From Zasmidium citrigriseum (Eukaryota > Ascomycota > Dothideomycetes > Mycosphaerellales > Mycosphaerellaceae), in the NCBI GenBank assembly GCA_002786025.1, contig NHNW01000006.1, positions 1-64,000 of the forward strand: a stretch of 64,000 nt of DNA. The letters are read 5' to 3'. The notes under the pieces were generated by a model. That model was not told where the DNA came from. It made no database searches and saw nothing but the letters and a program-made list of their open reading frames with translations. A program made the translations under genes and the position numbers. This document shows, piece by piece, positions 24,395 to 35,551 of the stretch. Position 1 is the stretch's first letter. Each line of letters begins with the position of its first letter.

Positions 24395-24614
24395 ATGCAA
24401 CTCTTCAACATTCTCCTCCTCCTCGCCTCTGTGGCCTTCGCCTGCAACACGAACAGCGTAAGCAAGCACTCTTCAAGACCGCACTTGCCCAGTATCTCAC
24501 GCCGCTCCGTATTAGGACTGCCAACGGCAAGCGTGTCTACACTGCAAGGGCTTGCCCGGCACTTGTGTGGATTTTGTCGAGTGTGACCATACGCCTGGAT
24601 GTGGATGTTCCTAG
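24395..24614 (+). CDS. Small cysteine-rich secreted protein, 53 aa, one intron
   Basis: Exon 1 is 24,395-24,457 and exon 2 is 24,516-24,614. The 58-bp intron (24,458-24,515) has GTAAGC and TTAG ends, a plausible CTCAC branch site, and splits the gene in phase 0. Exon 1 encodes a signal peptide, MQLFNILLLLASVAFA. The mature peptide of about 37 residues has eight Cys in the pattern C-x5-C-x4-C-x2-C-x6-C-x5-C-x5-C-x-C and ends GCGCS-stop. The reading frame closes exactly on TAG. It is likely exported and held by four disulfides, like apoplastic effectors or defensin-like peptides, but no family was recognised. Read without splicing, the frame would end after 63 codons and lose most of the cysteines. 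It lies 4.2 kb from the RIP island. Confidence 0.7.
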
Positions 24615-24753
24615 TATGATGAGTGACATTTGGATGAATAGGGCGAAGGCGTGAGGATGAGGTGGTTTGAATGAGGATGGAGAATGGGAAATTCTGAAAA
24701 GGGGGTTGTTCAGGAATGAGAATCCACAACGGGCATTTCTGGCGAGCGACTTC

Positions 24754-25585
24754 TCAATGAGAAGGCCAGTCTCTTGGTCCGTCTTGCAATGTCCAATCCT
24801 TCGGAGGGGGCATCGGAGCCTCGTCCAAATCATAGCCTTGCTTCCCAAGAACTCGTTTGTTCGAGATATACCGCTTTCCAAACCAATCAAGTACAATAAC
24901 TCCCATCAAAAGCATCATGATCGGGATCGACAAGAATCTACCAGCCCTCTTTGCGTACAACGTCAGTCAAGTCCTGCTCAATTCGTATAGAAAATTCTCA
25001 CAGCAAGCCCGCAAACCCGATAGAAGTCATCCTGTCCGGCTTCATCAAATACTTTCCTCAATTGGCATGTCCAAGACTCAGGCGTAAGTCGACTTTCCGA
25101 AGAGTAGAGATCACTGTAATGCCATGTGGAAGTCTGGCTTTCCTCGACACAGGCGTAGATGAAAATGGCGAGGGTCGTTAAGGTGGTGATTCCCAAGAAT
25201 GCGTGATATAGCTTTCCGAGTTTCGAGAGAGAGATTTTCTGTGACTAGTGATCAGTAGTGCTCTCCTTCGGCGAGTGTTCGAGCTATTGCTGAGAAATTC
25301 ACTTACCGCATTCCAGTGAGAAATCCCATAAAACCCAGCGAAGACAACGAAGGCCAAAGAAGCCGCGGCCGAGACGAGAAGGGCGTTGCTAGAGGAGAGA
25401 ATGAGGTTCGCTGGCTTGACGGCTAGCCAATTGGCACCGCCTGTTTGAGGTGGCCATGAGACGGAGATCGTTGAATCGCTTAGGTAGTGGCGAGTTGAGA
25501 CTTGTAGGCCGATTTGTACGAGGGATAGGATGAAGATGATGGATATCGCCAGGCAATTGGTATAGTTGAGTGTCCTTGCCTTCAT
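24754..25585 (-). CDS. Four-TM membrane protein (MARVEL-like topology)
   Basis: Three exons on the minus strand: 25,585-25,307, 25,238-25,002 and 24,948-24,754, with introns of 68 and 53 bp, both phase 0 (GTAAGT...CACAG and GTGAGA...CAAAG). The product is about 236 residues. Four hydrophobic segments are visible: CLAISIIFILSLVQIGL, ALLVSAAASLAFVVFAGF, FLGITTLTTLAIFIYACVEE and IPIMMLLMGVIVLDWF. Four helices in about 240 residues, with a polar loop between the first two, match the layout of fungal MARVEL or claudin-like proteins of the plasma membrane, but no signature residue proves it. The start is chosen as the first in-frame ATG (MKARTLNYTN). A 5' exon with the upstream ATG near 25,721 is possible and would lengthen the N-terminus. 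Confidence 0.6.
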
Positions 25586-25808
25586 CGTTAGGTTCGAGAG
25601 TGGTGGGAGTTGGAAGTTCACATCCTGGTGGATGTTGCGAGATATAAAGCGTTACGCGCCACATGAAGTATGAAGTTGCCGGGGTGGTGGTGCCAAGGGC
25701 GCTTCCATACTCAACCCCCATTACAATCCTAGCAACATTATGTTAGCCTACGGCATCTGATAGTCAAATGAGCCTCGCCCCGGCCGATAAACAACATTAC
25801 CAGATCTC

Positions 25809-26837
25809 TCAACCTCCCGCAACCCGAACAACAATTTTGCCCCTAACCCTCCCCGTCTTCAACCTCGCAAAAGCCTTCCCAGCATCCTCCAACACAAAGT
25901 CCTCCTCAACAACAGCCTTGACCTTCCCATCTGCCATCCACTTGCCAATCTGCTCCAAATCTTCCTTCTTGGGTTGATTCGCAATGAACGCAAACTTCCT
26001 CCCTCCACCGCCCAGCCAACTCGGCAGAATATTCGCCAAAGCGATATCTTTCAACGCCCCGGGCTTCGTGTCTCCCGGCGTGGCGAAGACTCCCTCGGGG
26101 GTCAAGTAATGGGAGCATTGCCAGTAGAGGTTTCGGTCCGTGAACACGTTATCGACAATGAGATCGAATTTCTTCTCCCCGTAGCGGGACTTGAGCGTGG
26201 GAATGAGATCGCATTGAGTGTAATCGATGACTTCGTCCGCGCCGAGGGATTTGACGAAGTCCACGTTCTTGGTTGAGCAAGTTGTTGTCACGGTGCAGTT
26301 GAGTGCTTTGGCGAATTGGATGCCGAAGGTTCCTGTTCCGCCGCTGCCGCCGTTGATGAAGATGCGGGAACCGGGTTTGATGAAAGGCTTTATGGATTGG
26401 TAGGCTGCGAGGGCGGCGATACCGCAGGTTGCTGCATCCCTCAAAGTTACACCGGATGGGACTTTCACGCATCCCGGGTCGTTGACGACGACGTATTCTG
26501 CCAGACATCCGAATTGCGGAGGATTTGTGCGGCCGAAGACCAGATCGCCGGGTTTGAGATCAGGGGACTTGGTTGAGATTACGGTTCCAGAGAAGTCTAG
26601 GCACGGGACTGAGGGTTTTGGGAGGATGTAGTTGCCCACGATGGGCGTTTCGGCAACTTTGTAGTCGAAGGGGTTGAGAGTTGTGTAGGCGATTTTGACG
26701 AGCGTTTGGCCTGGTGAGAGGGTTTTCGCATTTTTGGGGAGAGGCGCAGTAGTGTTGAGATGGAGAGTGTTTTCAATGCCGGTGGCGTTGGTGGTCCATT
26801 GGCTGGCCTTCATCGTGGCGGGGACGTCGGTTTCCAT
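25809..26837 (-). CDS. MDR-superfamily NAD(P)H-dependent oxidoreductase (trans-enoyl reductase-like)
   Basis: About 342 residues when started at METDVPATMKASQW; the frame is open for a further 52 codons upstream, so the start is not certain. The N-terminal GroES-like half contains LVKIAYTTLNPFDYKV and FSGTVIST. The Rossmann half has the nucleotide-binding loop INGGSGGTGTFGIQFAK, typical of NADPH-dependent zinc-less members of the medium-chain dehydrogenase/reductase superfamily (quinone oxidoreductase and enoyl reductase types). A catalytic zinc site (GHE) is missing, which supports the zinc-independent branch. It probably reduces an alpha,beta-unsaturated carbonyl or quinone in the cytosol. 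No biosynthetic core gene is adjacent, so a trans-acting role in a metabolite cluster is not supported here. Confidence 0.85.
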   Translation of the reverse strand: METDVPATMKASQWTTNATGIENTLHLNTTAPLPKNAKTLSPGQTLVKIAYTTLNPFDYKVAETPIVGNYILPKPSVPCLDFSGTVISTKSPDLKPGDLVFGRTNPPQFGCLAEYVVVNDPGCVKVPSGVTLRDAATCGIAALAAYQSIKPFIKPGSRIFINGGSGGTGTFGIQFAKALNCTVTTTCSTKNVDFVKSLGADEVIDYTQCDLIPTLKSRYGEKKFDLIVDNVFTDRNLYWQCSHYLTPEGVFATPGDTKPGALKDIALANILPSWLGGGGRKFAFIANQPKKEDLEQIGKWMADGKVKAVVEEDFVLEDAGKAFARLKTGRVRGKIVVRVAGG

Positions 26838-27237
26838 GATGAGATATCGCTCTTTTACTCGGTCAGTTCTGGCTAGAAGTTGGCGATGAAGATGAAGTAG
26901 ATGATGCTGATGGTAAGAAGTCGAGGTGACGTTCCGGACAAGGTTCATCGAAACTCTATACGCATGCATGTGAAGTCCATTGATCGGCCCCATGGAAGCT
27001 TAGCGTCGAGCTTAAAGGACCCTTCCCGAGGGACCCGAGCCCTATATAGACGCCCATGGCACTATTAGAAAGTATTGTTTGGTGGAGAAATGGGTTGTTC
27101 TCGAATGTTTTGCTTGTTGGTTTCTTTCATGGCAGCGCGCCATGCTTCCATCACTGTTGGTGATAAGCGAGAGTCAATGAAAATCATATGGCCAACATCC
27201 ATGCTCAACGGTTGAGCACTCACGCTAGTAATATAAA
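26838..27237. other. Intergenic between MDR reductase and secreted protein
   Basis: About 400 bp. It contains the promoter of the minus-strand reductase (TATATAGA near 27,042 is TATA-like on either strand) and the 3' side of the next gene. No gene is seen. Confidence 0.4.
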
Positions 27238-27694
27238 TCAAGTATTCCAGCACTTGAACCACACAGTACTGCGCTGCTGATACCAGTCTTCTATATTCCA
27301 ACACCGACCAGCTTCAGGATCTGCCACGACTCTTGTCTCAAGGCAATCGGTTGTGTCGACACCCATGAAACAGCCAGTTCCTAGCAACAGTCAGCTGGTA
27401 CCCAGACTCTTACGTTCGAATGGCGATACCTTTTGGAATGATGAACGACATTGGCTGAGGCCTCATAGGCGCTGTGCATTGGGTCGAAGTCCAGCCGTTG
27501 TTGGTGAACCACTGACAGCCTGGTCCAGGAGACCCGGCAGCCATGCAGGAACTCATCGCTGGGTCGGTGCTGGTGTACGTAGCGTAGTTGAATGCGTCGT
27601 CTTCATTGCATTCGCGGCCGGTGTAGAATGTGATAGACCAGGCCGAGGCGAGTGATGCCAGCAACGTCATGGCACGCAGAAGGGTGAACAACAT
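27238..27694 (-). CDS. Secreted eight-cysteine protein, 135 aa, one intron
   Basis: Exon 1 is 27,694-27,430, exon 2 is 27,380-27,238; the 49-bp intron (27,429-27,381) has a textbook GCTGAC branch site and a CTAG acceptor. The spliced CDS is 408 nt and closes on TGA. The N-terminus MLFTLLRAMTLLASLASA is a signal peptide. The mature part has eight Cys (REC, SSC, PGC, TQC, TGC, TDC, GRC, FKC), a WSITFYTGREC start and FxxNNGW, features common in small secreted proteins of plant-associated Dothideomycetes. No enzymatic motif was recognised. The donor GTATCG is less usual than GTAAGT, so the exon-1 end carries some doubt. Confidence 0.65.
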
Positions 27695-27781
27695 CTTTGG
27701 TGTTCTGGTCGACTGTTGAGGCGTTGAGTCGCTGCGTGTACATCTGGCTCTTCATGGTCGCTCAAGCGGATCATAAATATT

Positions 27782-28080
27782 GTAGCTGCTGCATACAATG
27801 GGGATTATCGTCGGGATCGTGTCGCTGCCTTCACCAACGTCCAGTGGAAGCAGAATTGGGCTGTGGTATGCTTGAAATCTTCATCAGGCTGCGGGAAATT
27901 CTCGGTCTCATGGCAACGATACAGTGAATAGACTCCTGAGATTGTCGTCCTTCCGAGCACGTCGTCCATGTCTTGGCCTGTACAGTTGGTTCTCCTCGAG
28001 ACATCGTCTATGTATGAAGAGCGACGAGATCTACCCTCGGTGTTCCGGTCAAAGTGGAAGATGCCTCCAGCAATCTCCAA
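27782..28080 (-). CDS. Possible small hypothetical gene (fragment)
   Basis: A minus-strand frame of 91 codons ending at 27,805 contains a non-repetitive stretch (GVYSLYRCHETENFPQPDED, then AQFCFHW) that looks more protein-like than chance frames. A 46-bp intron could remove its end (GTGAAG...TGCAG) and close the frame near 27,782. No signal peptide, clear ATG context or known motif was found. It may be a decayed paralogue of a secreted protein. Low confidence. Confidence 0.22.
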
Positions 28081-28663
28081 ATTTCTCGAGAAGGGTTAAG
28101 AGTGTCTTAACGCATCTAATGGCTCAGAGTCGCGTGCTCTCGAGGAGAGAGCTAATCTTCCAGTTTGAGCGGAAGAAGGAGGGTATGAGATGGGTTCAGT
28201 AGCAAGCGCCATGACAGGTACCTACCTGCCATAGCCTCAATCCACTCGAGTGCTTTGCTCCCTCATGACCGTTCAAGGCTATCTCAAACTTGAGAAGAAC
28301 TTGAAAAAGGCCTATCATGAAGCCGTTCATGGGGATAAGCAGGCTATGAATCTCTGAGAGATGATGTCGGTTTTGACGTCGATAGCCGGCATTGTGTCCT
28401 CGGCCTGATGTCGCTGGTTGATCAGAATGATGACATGCCTCTCAATGCAAAACATCACATGCCAGGCAATGGGAGTGAGGTCCACAAAATACATCATCGA
28501 CAGGGGCCGCACGTGGTTGAGGACAGGGAAGCAAGCGAGGATGCTGTGCTCAACAGACGGATCGCATTCGGCCATTGAATCTGACGGATGAAGTCTTCAA
28601 TTGTCGTGCTGCGCTGCTTTTGATGCTTTCTGATAGAGAGTCGGATGTAGTAGGCGTTGTCGG

Positions 28664-28876
28664 TTACTTTGCCGCGGGAAGGAATCCTGCAGAGCGGAAT
28701 CTCGCGATTGCGGATTTCGACACGGACTTCCGCAGCTGCCATGTCCACTGTCCAGGTGTCCAGCTTGTCCCTGTCGCCGGCGATTTGGTGATTTGGGGGC
28801 ATTGAGCAGGAGCCGTCGGACAGACGCCAAGTGCAGGAGCAGAGCCAAACGCGAACAAGCAGACAACAAGGCACAT
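28664..28876 (-). CDS. Possible short secreted peptide
   Basis: An ATG at 28,876 opens a 70-residue frame beginning MCLVVCLFAFGSAPALGVC, which resembles a signal peptide with a cleavage site before VCPTAPAQC. The rest is short and basic (WTWQLRKSVSKSAIARF). It lies in the upstream region of the divergent kinase gene, and a further exon is possible. Composition alone supports it. Confidence 0.25.
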   Translation of the reverse strand: MCLVVCLFAFGSAPALGVCPTAPAQCPQITKSPATGTSWTPGQWTWQLRKSVSKSAIARFRSAGFLPAAK

Positions 28877-29380
28877 CGGATGAGATGCTGACTGATTGCT
28901 TCGATCAATGGCTGCCGGCGAGCTCCACCGAATATGCGCGAGGAAGCAGTCGACTGATGTCATTTGGAGAAAATAGTACATGCAGCTCCGGCTCAGGCGA
29001 GTGCAGGTGAATGTGTGCCCCGCGACGAGAAGCAGCAGCAGCATCGCATCGCATCGCTGGTGCTCTCCTACATCGCCCGTCAACTCTCCCCTCGTCCAAT
29101 GCCCTATTCTTGGTCTTGACCACCTCCATTGCCACCGCCCTCTGCCCGTCGCATCTGCCGTCGCGTAGTCTGGGACACCAGCGTGCGGCTGATCGCCTTC
29201 GCTGACCACCTCCGCCGACGCGATTAGAGCATTGTTCTCCGCTGCAGGGCTCGAGTCCGATGCCCTGGTTGTAGAGCAGCACCGAACCCGCGACACCGCA
29301 AGCCCCCCTCGACCGCTGTCACCATTGAGTCGCCGCGCAAGCCTTCTTATAGGGTTTCCAAATCCGCACGGCAGCCGACC

Positions 29381-30673
29381 ATGGCCCCGGCTGTCGTTCA
29401 AAACATCGCCTCGCGGTTCCATCGCATGAGCCAGAGCGCCGCCGACAAGGACTACAGCGCCCGCGAGGAGGAGAAACAGAAGCTGGCCGAGTGGGAGGCC
29501 AACAAGCAGCCGTTGGAGCCCAACGAGATCCACGTCGATCCCCAGAAAAAGCCTGTCGGCCACTCGAGCAAAGTTCTGCGCAAGGAGGACTTCGAACTCA
29601 TCAAGACCCTCGGCACTGGCACCTTTGCGCGAGTATGGCTGACCAAGCTGGCCAATCGCAAGAACGGCGAATATGGTAACAAAGTCTTTGCCTTGAAGAT
29701 TCTGCGAAAGGTGGATGTCATCCGTCTGAAGCAGGTTGAGCATGTCCGCAACGAACGAAATGTCCTTGCGGCCGTCGCAGGACACCCTTTCATAACGACA
29801 ATGGTCGCCAGCTTTCAGGACACGGACACTCTGTATATGCTTCTCGACTACTGCCCTGGCGGCGAAGTTTTCTCCTACCTGCGACGAGCCCGACGATTCA
29901 ACGAACCCACCTCACAATTCTACGCCGCCGAGATTGTATTAATACTGGAGTATCTGCACGAGAAGGAAGGTGTCGCATATCGCGATCTGAAGCCCGAGAA
30001 TATCCTCATCGACGCGGATGGACACCTGAAGTTGGTGGACTTTGGATTTGCCAAAAAGATAGACAATAGTGCGTTGGAGATTGATAGTGCGCTTGGCAAC
30101 AGGAGACTGACTACTGAACAGGAGAAACCTACACCCTTTGTGGCACGCCCGAATATCTCGCCCCCGAAGTCATTCGAAACACTGGCCATGGCACCGCAGT
30201 CGATTGGTGGGCTTTTGGGATCTTGATCTACGAATTCCTGGTCGGACAGCCCCCTTTCTGGGACCAAAATCCTATGAAGATCTATGAGCAGATTGTCGAA
30301 GGGAAGGTCAGATACCCGAGCGCCATGTCTAAAGATGCGAGAGACATCATTGGAGGCCTATGTACAGTCGATGTCACCAAGCGACTGGGCAACATCAAAG
30401 GCGGCGCGTCAACAGTCAAGAATCATCCATGGTTCAAGAACATCAACTGGGACGAGCTATACCACCGCAAGATGCAAGGGCCGATTGTGCCACATCTCAA
30501 GTCCGCGGACGATACGAGAAACTTTGACGAGTACGATGCTGAGCCTCAGAGCAAGGAGCCATATACGAAGGTACGAACATTGAGATTTGACAGGCTACTA
30601 ATCTTTCATTGACGCTGATTGAATCTACTAGGAACTGCAAGAAAAGTACGACCGTATGTTCGCCGATTTTTGA
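29381..30673 (+). CDS. cAMP-dependent protein kinase catalytic subunit (class II type)
   Basis: Three exons, 29,381-30,068, 30,122-30,570 and 30,632-30,673; introns of 53 and 61 bp with CTGAC branch sites; 392 residues. Kinase motifs in order: glycine loop LGTGTFARVW, VAIK-type lysine in FALKILRK, catalytic YRDLKPEN, DFGFAKK, activation segment ETYTLCGTPEYLAPE with the phosphorylatable Thr split from DFG by intron 1, VDWWAFGILIYE, and the AGC C-terminal hydrophobic end FADF. The glycine loop with Ala-Arg-Val-Trp and the short N-terminus are, as I recall, features of the second fungal PKA catalytic subunit (PkaC2 class) rather than the major one. It would phosphorylate R-R-x-S/T targets when released from the regulatory subunit by cAMP, controlling growth and stress responses. 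The activation-loop splice site restores the canonical residues, which supports the exon model strongly. Confidence 0.92.
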
Positions 30674-31328
30674 TCGCCGCGACAGACGCCCCCTCCTTGA
30701 TCACGACAGACATAACAGATCTTACTGCATTGTAATTGACGAACTGCATGGAACCAAGCACGGCGCAACGGAGTTTCGACGAAGGAAAGAGCCACGAAAG
30801 GAATGGACCATGGCGAGCATGGAGATATTTGAAGAAGAGAATCCCTTGGACGGATGCATTGAAATGGAAGAAGACTCGACCCAGGCTCAAATTTGGGAGC
30901 CTCGGGAGCGACTTGAGAGTTCAACAGATACGTAGGTGAATGAAAGGATGGACGACAACCTCGATCGATCTGCCTGCGGTTTGCACAGTCCCAGCAACTT
31001 TGTTCTGCTTACCTTCAATCATCTTTTCCAGGTTTATACGGCCTCTCGAACTCAACACCGCTCATCTTTTGTAATCAACAGCTGGAACTGGAAAATGGCG
31101 CCAATGCCTGCCCGCATCGTGAGGCGAGGCAGTGAGTTTGGCCAGGCCTGCATGTCCCGCCTTCTCCACACATCCCAGATCATCCCAGAACCGAACTACG
31201 CAACCGTCTCCATTCAAGCGGATACTCCAACATCACGCGGCCCGTGTCGCGGCCAGTGAAGGTACATATGCCTCCACTCCCCTGCCTGCAGCATTTCGTA
31301 CCCTTTCTATGTTCATGAATAACGAGAG
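30674..31328. other. Intergenic between PKA and acyl-CoA synthetase
   Basis: About 650 bp. Contains the PKA 3' region and the ACSF2-like promoter. Several short open frames in conflicting phases; no gene supported. Confidence 0.5.
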
Positions 31329-33438
31329 ATGATCCTCCGCACACTGAGGTGTAGCCGGAGTGCACCCATCCAGAGCTGTGCCAGGTACAGCTTCACGCGG
31401 GGTCTGCTCACAAAGGCACACGATCGAGGGCCTTCTGAGGTATGCAGGCACGCGATGCAAGGTTGAAAACCGAACCCGATGACATGGTACTGACATGAAG
31501 TTTCACAGCCGCCGTTGCTCGAACAAACGGTTCCCGAACACTTCGCGTCGATTGTATCGAGGTTTGGAGATCGGAATGCGTACGTGCTACCTTTTTGAAA
31601 GAGCTAGTGTTTGGAAAAGAATGCTGAGAATAGGACAAGGGTTATATCACGACATCAGCGAGCGGAGCTGACATACAATGCCCTCGATCAGAAGTCCAAT
31701 GCTCTTGCTCGAGGTTTGCAGAGTGTGGGCGTGAAGAAAGGTGATAGAGTCTCTGTCTCGCTGGGCAATAACATCGAGTTTGCGATCGCAACCTACGCCA
31801 TCTTCAAACTCGGCGCGATCCTCAATCCCTTGAACCCGAGCTTCAATGCCGGCCAGGTCGTCAGTGCATTGAAGCATCTCGAGTCCTCACACCTCATAAT
31901 CGGCACGGAGACACACCTCATCCGCAAGGATCCCAGAGATAATACCGAGATTTTGAAACACATAGCCCCGGGCATCGCAGGGAGGAAATTGGAATCCGAA
32001 CTCGTGCCTTCGTTGAAGGAAATCATACTCGTGGATAATTCGAGGGGGAAAGTAGATCCCCAGCAGCTCAGCGCTACAGTGCCTTTTGAGGCGGTTCAGG
32101 ATGGATCTTCGCAGGCTTTACCGGACCAAGGACTGCATAAGGACGATGTGGTCAATATTCAGTTCACCAGCGGGACGACGTCCATGCCCAAGGCCGCTTG
32201 CTTGACACACCGCAATATCTTGAACAACGGAGCACAAATCGGAGACCGCATGCTTCTCACACCGGACGATGTCGTGGTCTGTCCGCCGCCTCTCTTCCAC
32301 TGCTTTGGTTGCATCCTGGGGTATATGGCGACAGCGACTCATGGCTCGGCCATCGTCTTCCCCACGGAGGCTTTCGATGCGCAGGCCTCACTTCGCGCTG
32401 TGCAGGAGTATAAGGGCACGGCTCTGTATGGCGTCGCGACGATGTTCCTCGCGGAGCTGGAACTTATCGCCAATGGTGTTGTCCCAAGGGAGGGTTTTGA
32501 GCATTTACGCACGGGCATTGCGGCAGGGAGCAGTGTTCCTGCTGAGTTGATGAGGAAATTGCATAAGATTTTGAATCTGGAGGAGTTGACGATTTGCTAC
32601 GGGATGACTGAGGTAAGTATCAAGGGCAGACAAACAAACTCGTTGTATCTGGGACTTTTGCTAACCTAGATTCCTCTTGCCTTGCAGACTAGTCCCGTCA
32701 GCTGCATGACCCGAACAAACGACCCTCTCCAAAAACGAATCGACACCGTCGGCCGTCTCCTTCCACACGTTGAATGCAAAGTCGTCGACCCCTTCGACAA
32801 AACTCGCACCCTCGGCATCAACGAACGCGGCGAACTCGCCACGTCCGGCTACCTCGTCATGAAAGAATACTACGCCGACCCGATCAAAACCTCCGAAGCC
32901 CTGATCCCGGACCCCGAGGACGCCTCCAAGATCTGGATGTTGACCGGCGATGAGGCGAGCATGGATGCCGAGGGGTATGTCTCTATCACGGGGAGGATAA
33001 AGGATTTGATTATTAGGGGTGGGGAGAATATTCATCCTTTGGAGATTGAGAATTGTTTGCTTGCGCATGAGGGGGTGAGGGAGGTTAGTGTCGTGGGACT
33101 GCCGGATGAGAGGTATGGGGAGGTTGTGGCGGCTTTTGTGGTTAGGAATAAGGGGGTGGAGTTGGAGGCGAAGGAGGTTAGGGAATGGGTCAGGGAGAGG
33201 TTGAGTGGGCATTTGGGTGAGTTGACTTTCCTTTTCGTACATCTTGACATCTTGACGACTTGATGCTGAATTGCATTCCCATACTACCTTGGGCATCGTG
33301 AGCTAACATGACTGGTTTCTAGTACCCAAGTACGTCTTCTGGATCGAGGATTATCCCAAGACGGCGAGTGGGAAGATCCAGAAGTTCAAACTTCGTGAAG
33401 ATGGGATACAGATGTTGAAAGAGGGAAAGGGATTGTAA
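31329..33438 (+). CDS. Mitochondrial acyl-CoA synthetase, ACSF2-like
   Basis: Five exons: 31,329-31,439, 31,509-31,579, 31,640-32,612, 32,688-33,216 and 33,323-33,438, which join to 1,800 nt and 599 residues, the usual length of the family. The N-terminus [20 protein letters not shown] is an Arg/Ser-rich, acid-free mitochondrial presequence. ANL-superfamily motifs: ATP loop [20 protein letters not shown] (rebuilt across intron 3), the [14 protein letters not shown] hinge and the catalytic lysine in KTASGKIQK (exon 5). It activates a fatty acid with ATP and CoA to acyl-CoA plus AMP and PPi; medium-chain substrates are usual for this branch. Exon 2 continues smoothly into [19 protein letters not shown], and intron 2 (60 bp) is the only way to bring these into one frame. 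Confidence 0.92.
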
Positions 33439-33693
33439 GTCCACGCTTTCAAGGCAGACGTCAGCATCAGGTGATCATTGATGCCATTGACGAAAAATAC
33501 CAAACCCATGTCCTATTGTCGAGCGCTATCGATAGCATCAAAAGGTGGGACAGCCAGCTTTTTTCGCCCGCAACAAGCCCGCCGCTTTCGTTTCTTTCAC
33601 CACGCATTCCACACTGCCTTGAAAGAACTCGACAAAACGACCTACATCCGGTGAACCCTTCTCTCATCCTTTCCCTCCACGCATCGACAGACC

Positions 33694-35551
33694 ATGCCAC
33701 GCAGAGGCGCAGCAGAAGCGAGAAGACGCAACGAGATGGCGAGGCAGAAGAAGGAAGCAGAGAAAACAGCCGATGCGCCAACGCCAGCGCCCGCGCCGCA
33801 AAAGCCAAAGCCAGAAGAGCCAAAGCCCGAGCCAACGCAGGACCCCGCGCTCGCGCCTGCCTCCACGGCTGCTCCCGCCGCAACCGAACCCGCGCCCCCC
33901 GCCGACCCGAAGTCTAAATCCCTGCCACCGCCGAAGAGTGACAAGGATCCGAAGCGCAGCACTGACGCAGGTGAGCCTCGAAGCTTTAATTCATTCAATT
34001 CCTCCGTCGCATCCATCGTTCTTGTTTCGCATCGCAACCTTCCGCTCATGCATGTCTCCGCCACTGACCACCATGACAGACTCGGAGCTGAAGAGGAAGC
34101 ACGACCGTCTGTCCGAGGAGAATACCAATCAGTTCAATCAGATCATCGCACTCGAGAAAGAGAGGGATCACTTTCGCGATGAGCTCAACAAAGAGAAGTC
34201 GAAGATTTCGGGCTTGCAGGAGGAGGTAAAGCAGAAGCAACAGGACAGCGAACACTTGCAAAATGAGAAGCAAAATGTGCGACACGAGGTCGAGGTCAAA
34301 GAGACCGAGATCGACAAGATCCGTGAAGAGCTCAATGCCGAGAAGAAGAAGGCGCAAGACTCCGCCACACTCGCCGAGTCGCTGCATGCCGACTTGATGG
34401 ACACTCAGAATGAGAACAAGAGACTGCGCGATGTTCATGCGGACACTGAGGCGAGATTCCGCGCCGCTGAGAAGGACCTGCTTGAGGCTCAGAAGGAGCT
34501 GGAGACATCGGGACCGGCGCGCGCGATGATGGAGTATATTGATGCTAAGCTTGGGGAGTCTTTCAGGGTATGTGCGATCAAAGAAACGACGTTGCATGCA
34601 CAAGTCACTCACTATGCGACATAGGAAATGGGCAAAGAACTCATACCCGAAGAACTAATCAAATATATCGACGACCTCCAAGATGCCAAGATAGATCGGG
34701 CTCACTCAGGTGGCAACCTTCATGCAGACTATACCAAGGCGGTGGCACACGCTAAGGGCGGTGTTCGCAAGGTCTCGGTGTCTGATGAGTTGCAGAAGGC
34801 CTCGGAGGATATGGAGGATGACGAGGACGATGATGAGGAGGATTACCAGAATGAGCAGTATATCCGAGAGCTGGAGAATCGGGTCGTGAGCGCGGAAAGT
34901 GCGATGAATAAGGCGAATGCGGAGAAGAAGAAGGCGGAGGAGCGACTGGCCGAGTTGGAGGCTGAGAAACGCGAGGTCGAGGATCGCTTGGCGGAGGCAG
35001 AGAAGGAAGCGGAGAGGAAAGATTCGCATGCTGGCTCGACGACGGAGGAGATTGGCGATGTGAAGGACTCGGCCATCGACGTGCGAGACGAGATTGCGGC
35101 TCAGACGAAAGAAGCAGAGTCGGGACCAGAACGAGAGGCCGAGACGACGACTGAGAAGCCCGCGAGTCCAAAGGCTGAAACCAAGCAGCCGCAGGAAGAG
35201 TCCAAGGTGAAGACACAAATCCAAACGGTCACAGTCGAGAGACCAGTCATCCGTCAGGCCACCACCATCAAGGAATGGCTCCAATCGGCGCCTTGGAAGC
35301 TCAAGATCACAGTCCTGGTACTGATGGGCCTCATCTTCGCCATCTGCGGATGGAACGACTACCTGAATCGCTACGAGCGACGTATGTGGACGGACGCCAA
35401 TCACAAGCCTTGGCTCACCGGCGACATCTACGACAAGTACGGACGTTCAGGATCTGGTTCGTTTAAGCCGCTCTTCACCATCGACCGCGGTCCGTGGATC
35501 AACTGGATCGAGAAGGACTTGCTTGGGTACTTGGATACGATGCCAGGTTAA
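33694..35551 (+). CDS. Coiled-coil protein with C-terminal membrane anchor
   Basis: Exons 33,694-33,970, 34,080-34,567 and 34,625-35,551; introns 109 and 57 bp; 563 residues. The N-terminus is a basic segment (RRGAAEARRRNEMARQKKEAEK) followed by a Pro/Ala/Lys-rich linker. Residues about 93-270 form a long heptad-type coiled coil (ELKRKHDRLSEEN, EELNAEKKKAQDS). An acidic stretch (EDMEDDEDDDEEDYQNE) and a second coil follow. Near the end a single hydrophobic helix ITVLVLMGLIFAICGW is followed by a conserved-looking aromatic tail (WTDANHKPWLTGDIYDKYG, WINWIEKDLLGYL). This is the plan of a tethering or nuclear-envelope type protein, but I do not recognise the family. Confidence 0.82.

Noticed and set aside
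28664..29785. 373-codon open frame on the minus strand across the PKA promoter and first exon
   Set aside because: Most of it is antisense to the kinase exon, whose plus-strand protein is clearly conserved. Only the short signal-peptide-like end is kept as a low-confidence candidate.
32661..33296. 211-codon antisense frame over the acyl-CoA synthetase
   Set aside because: Shadow of the GC-biased plus-strand exon 4; its sequence has no independent features.
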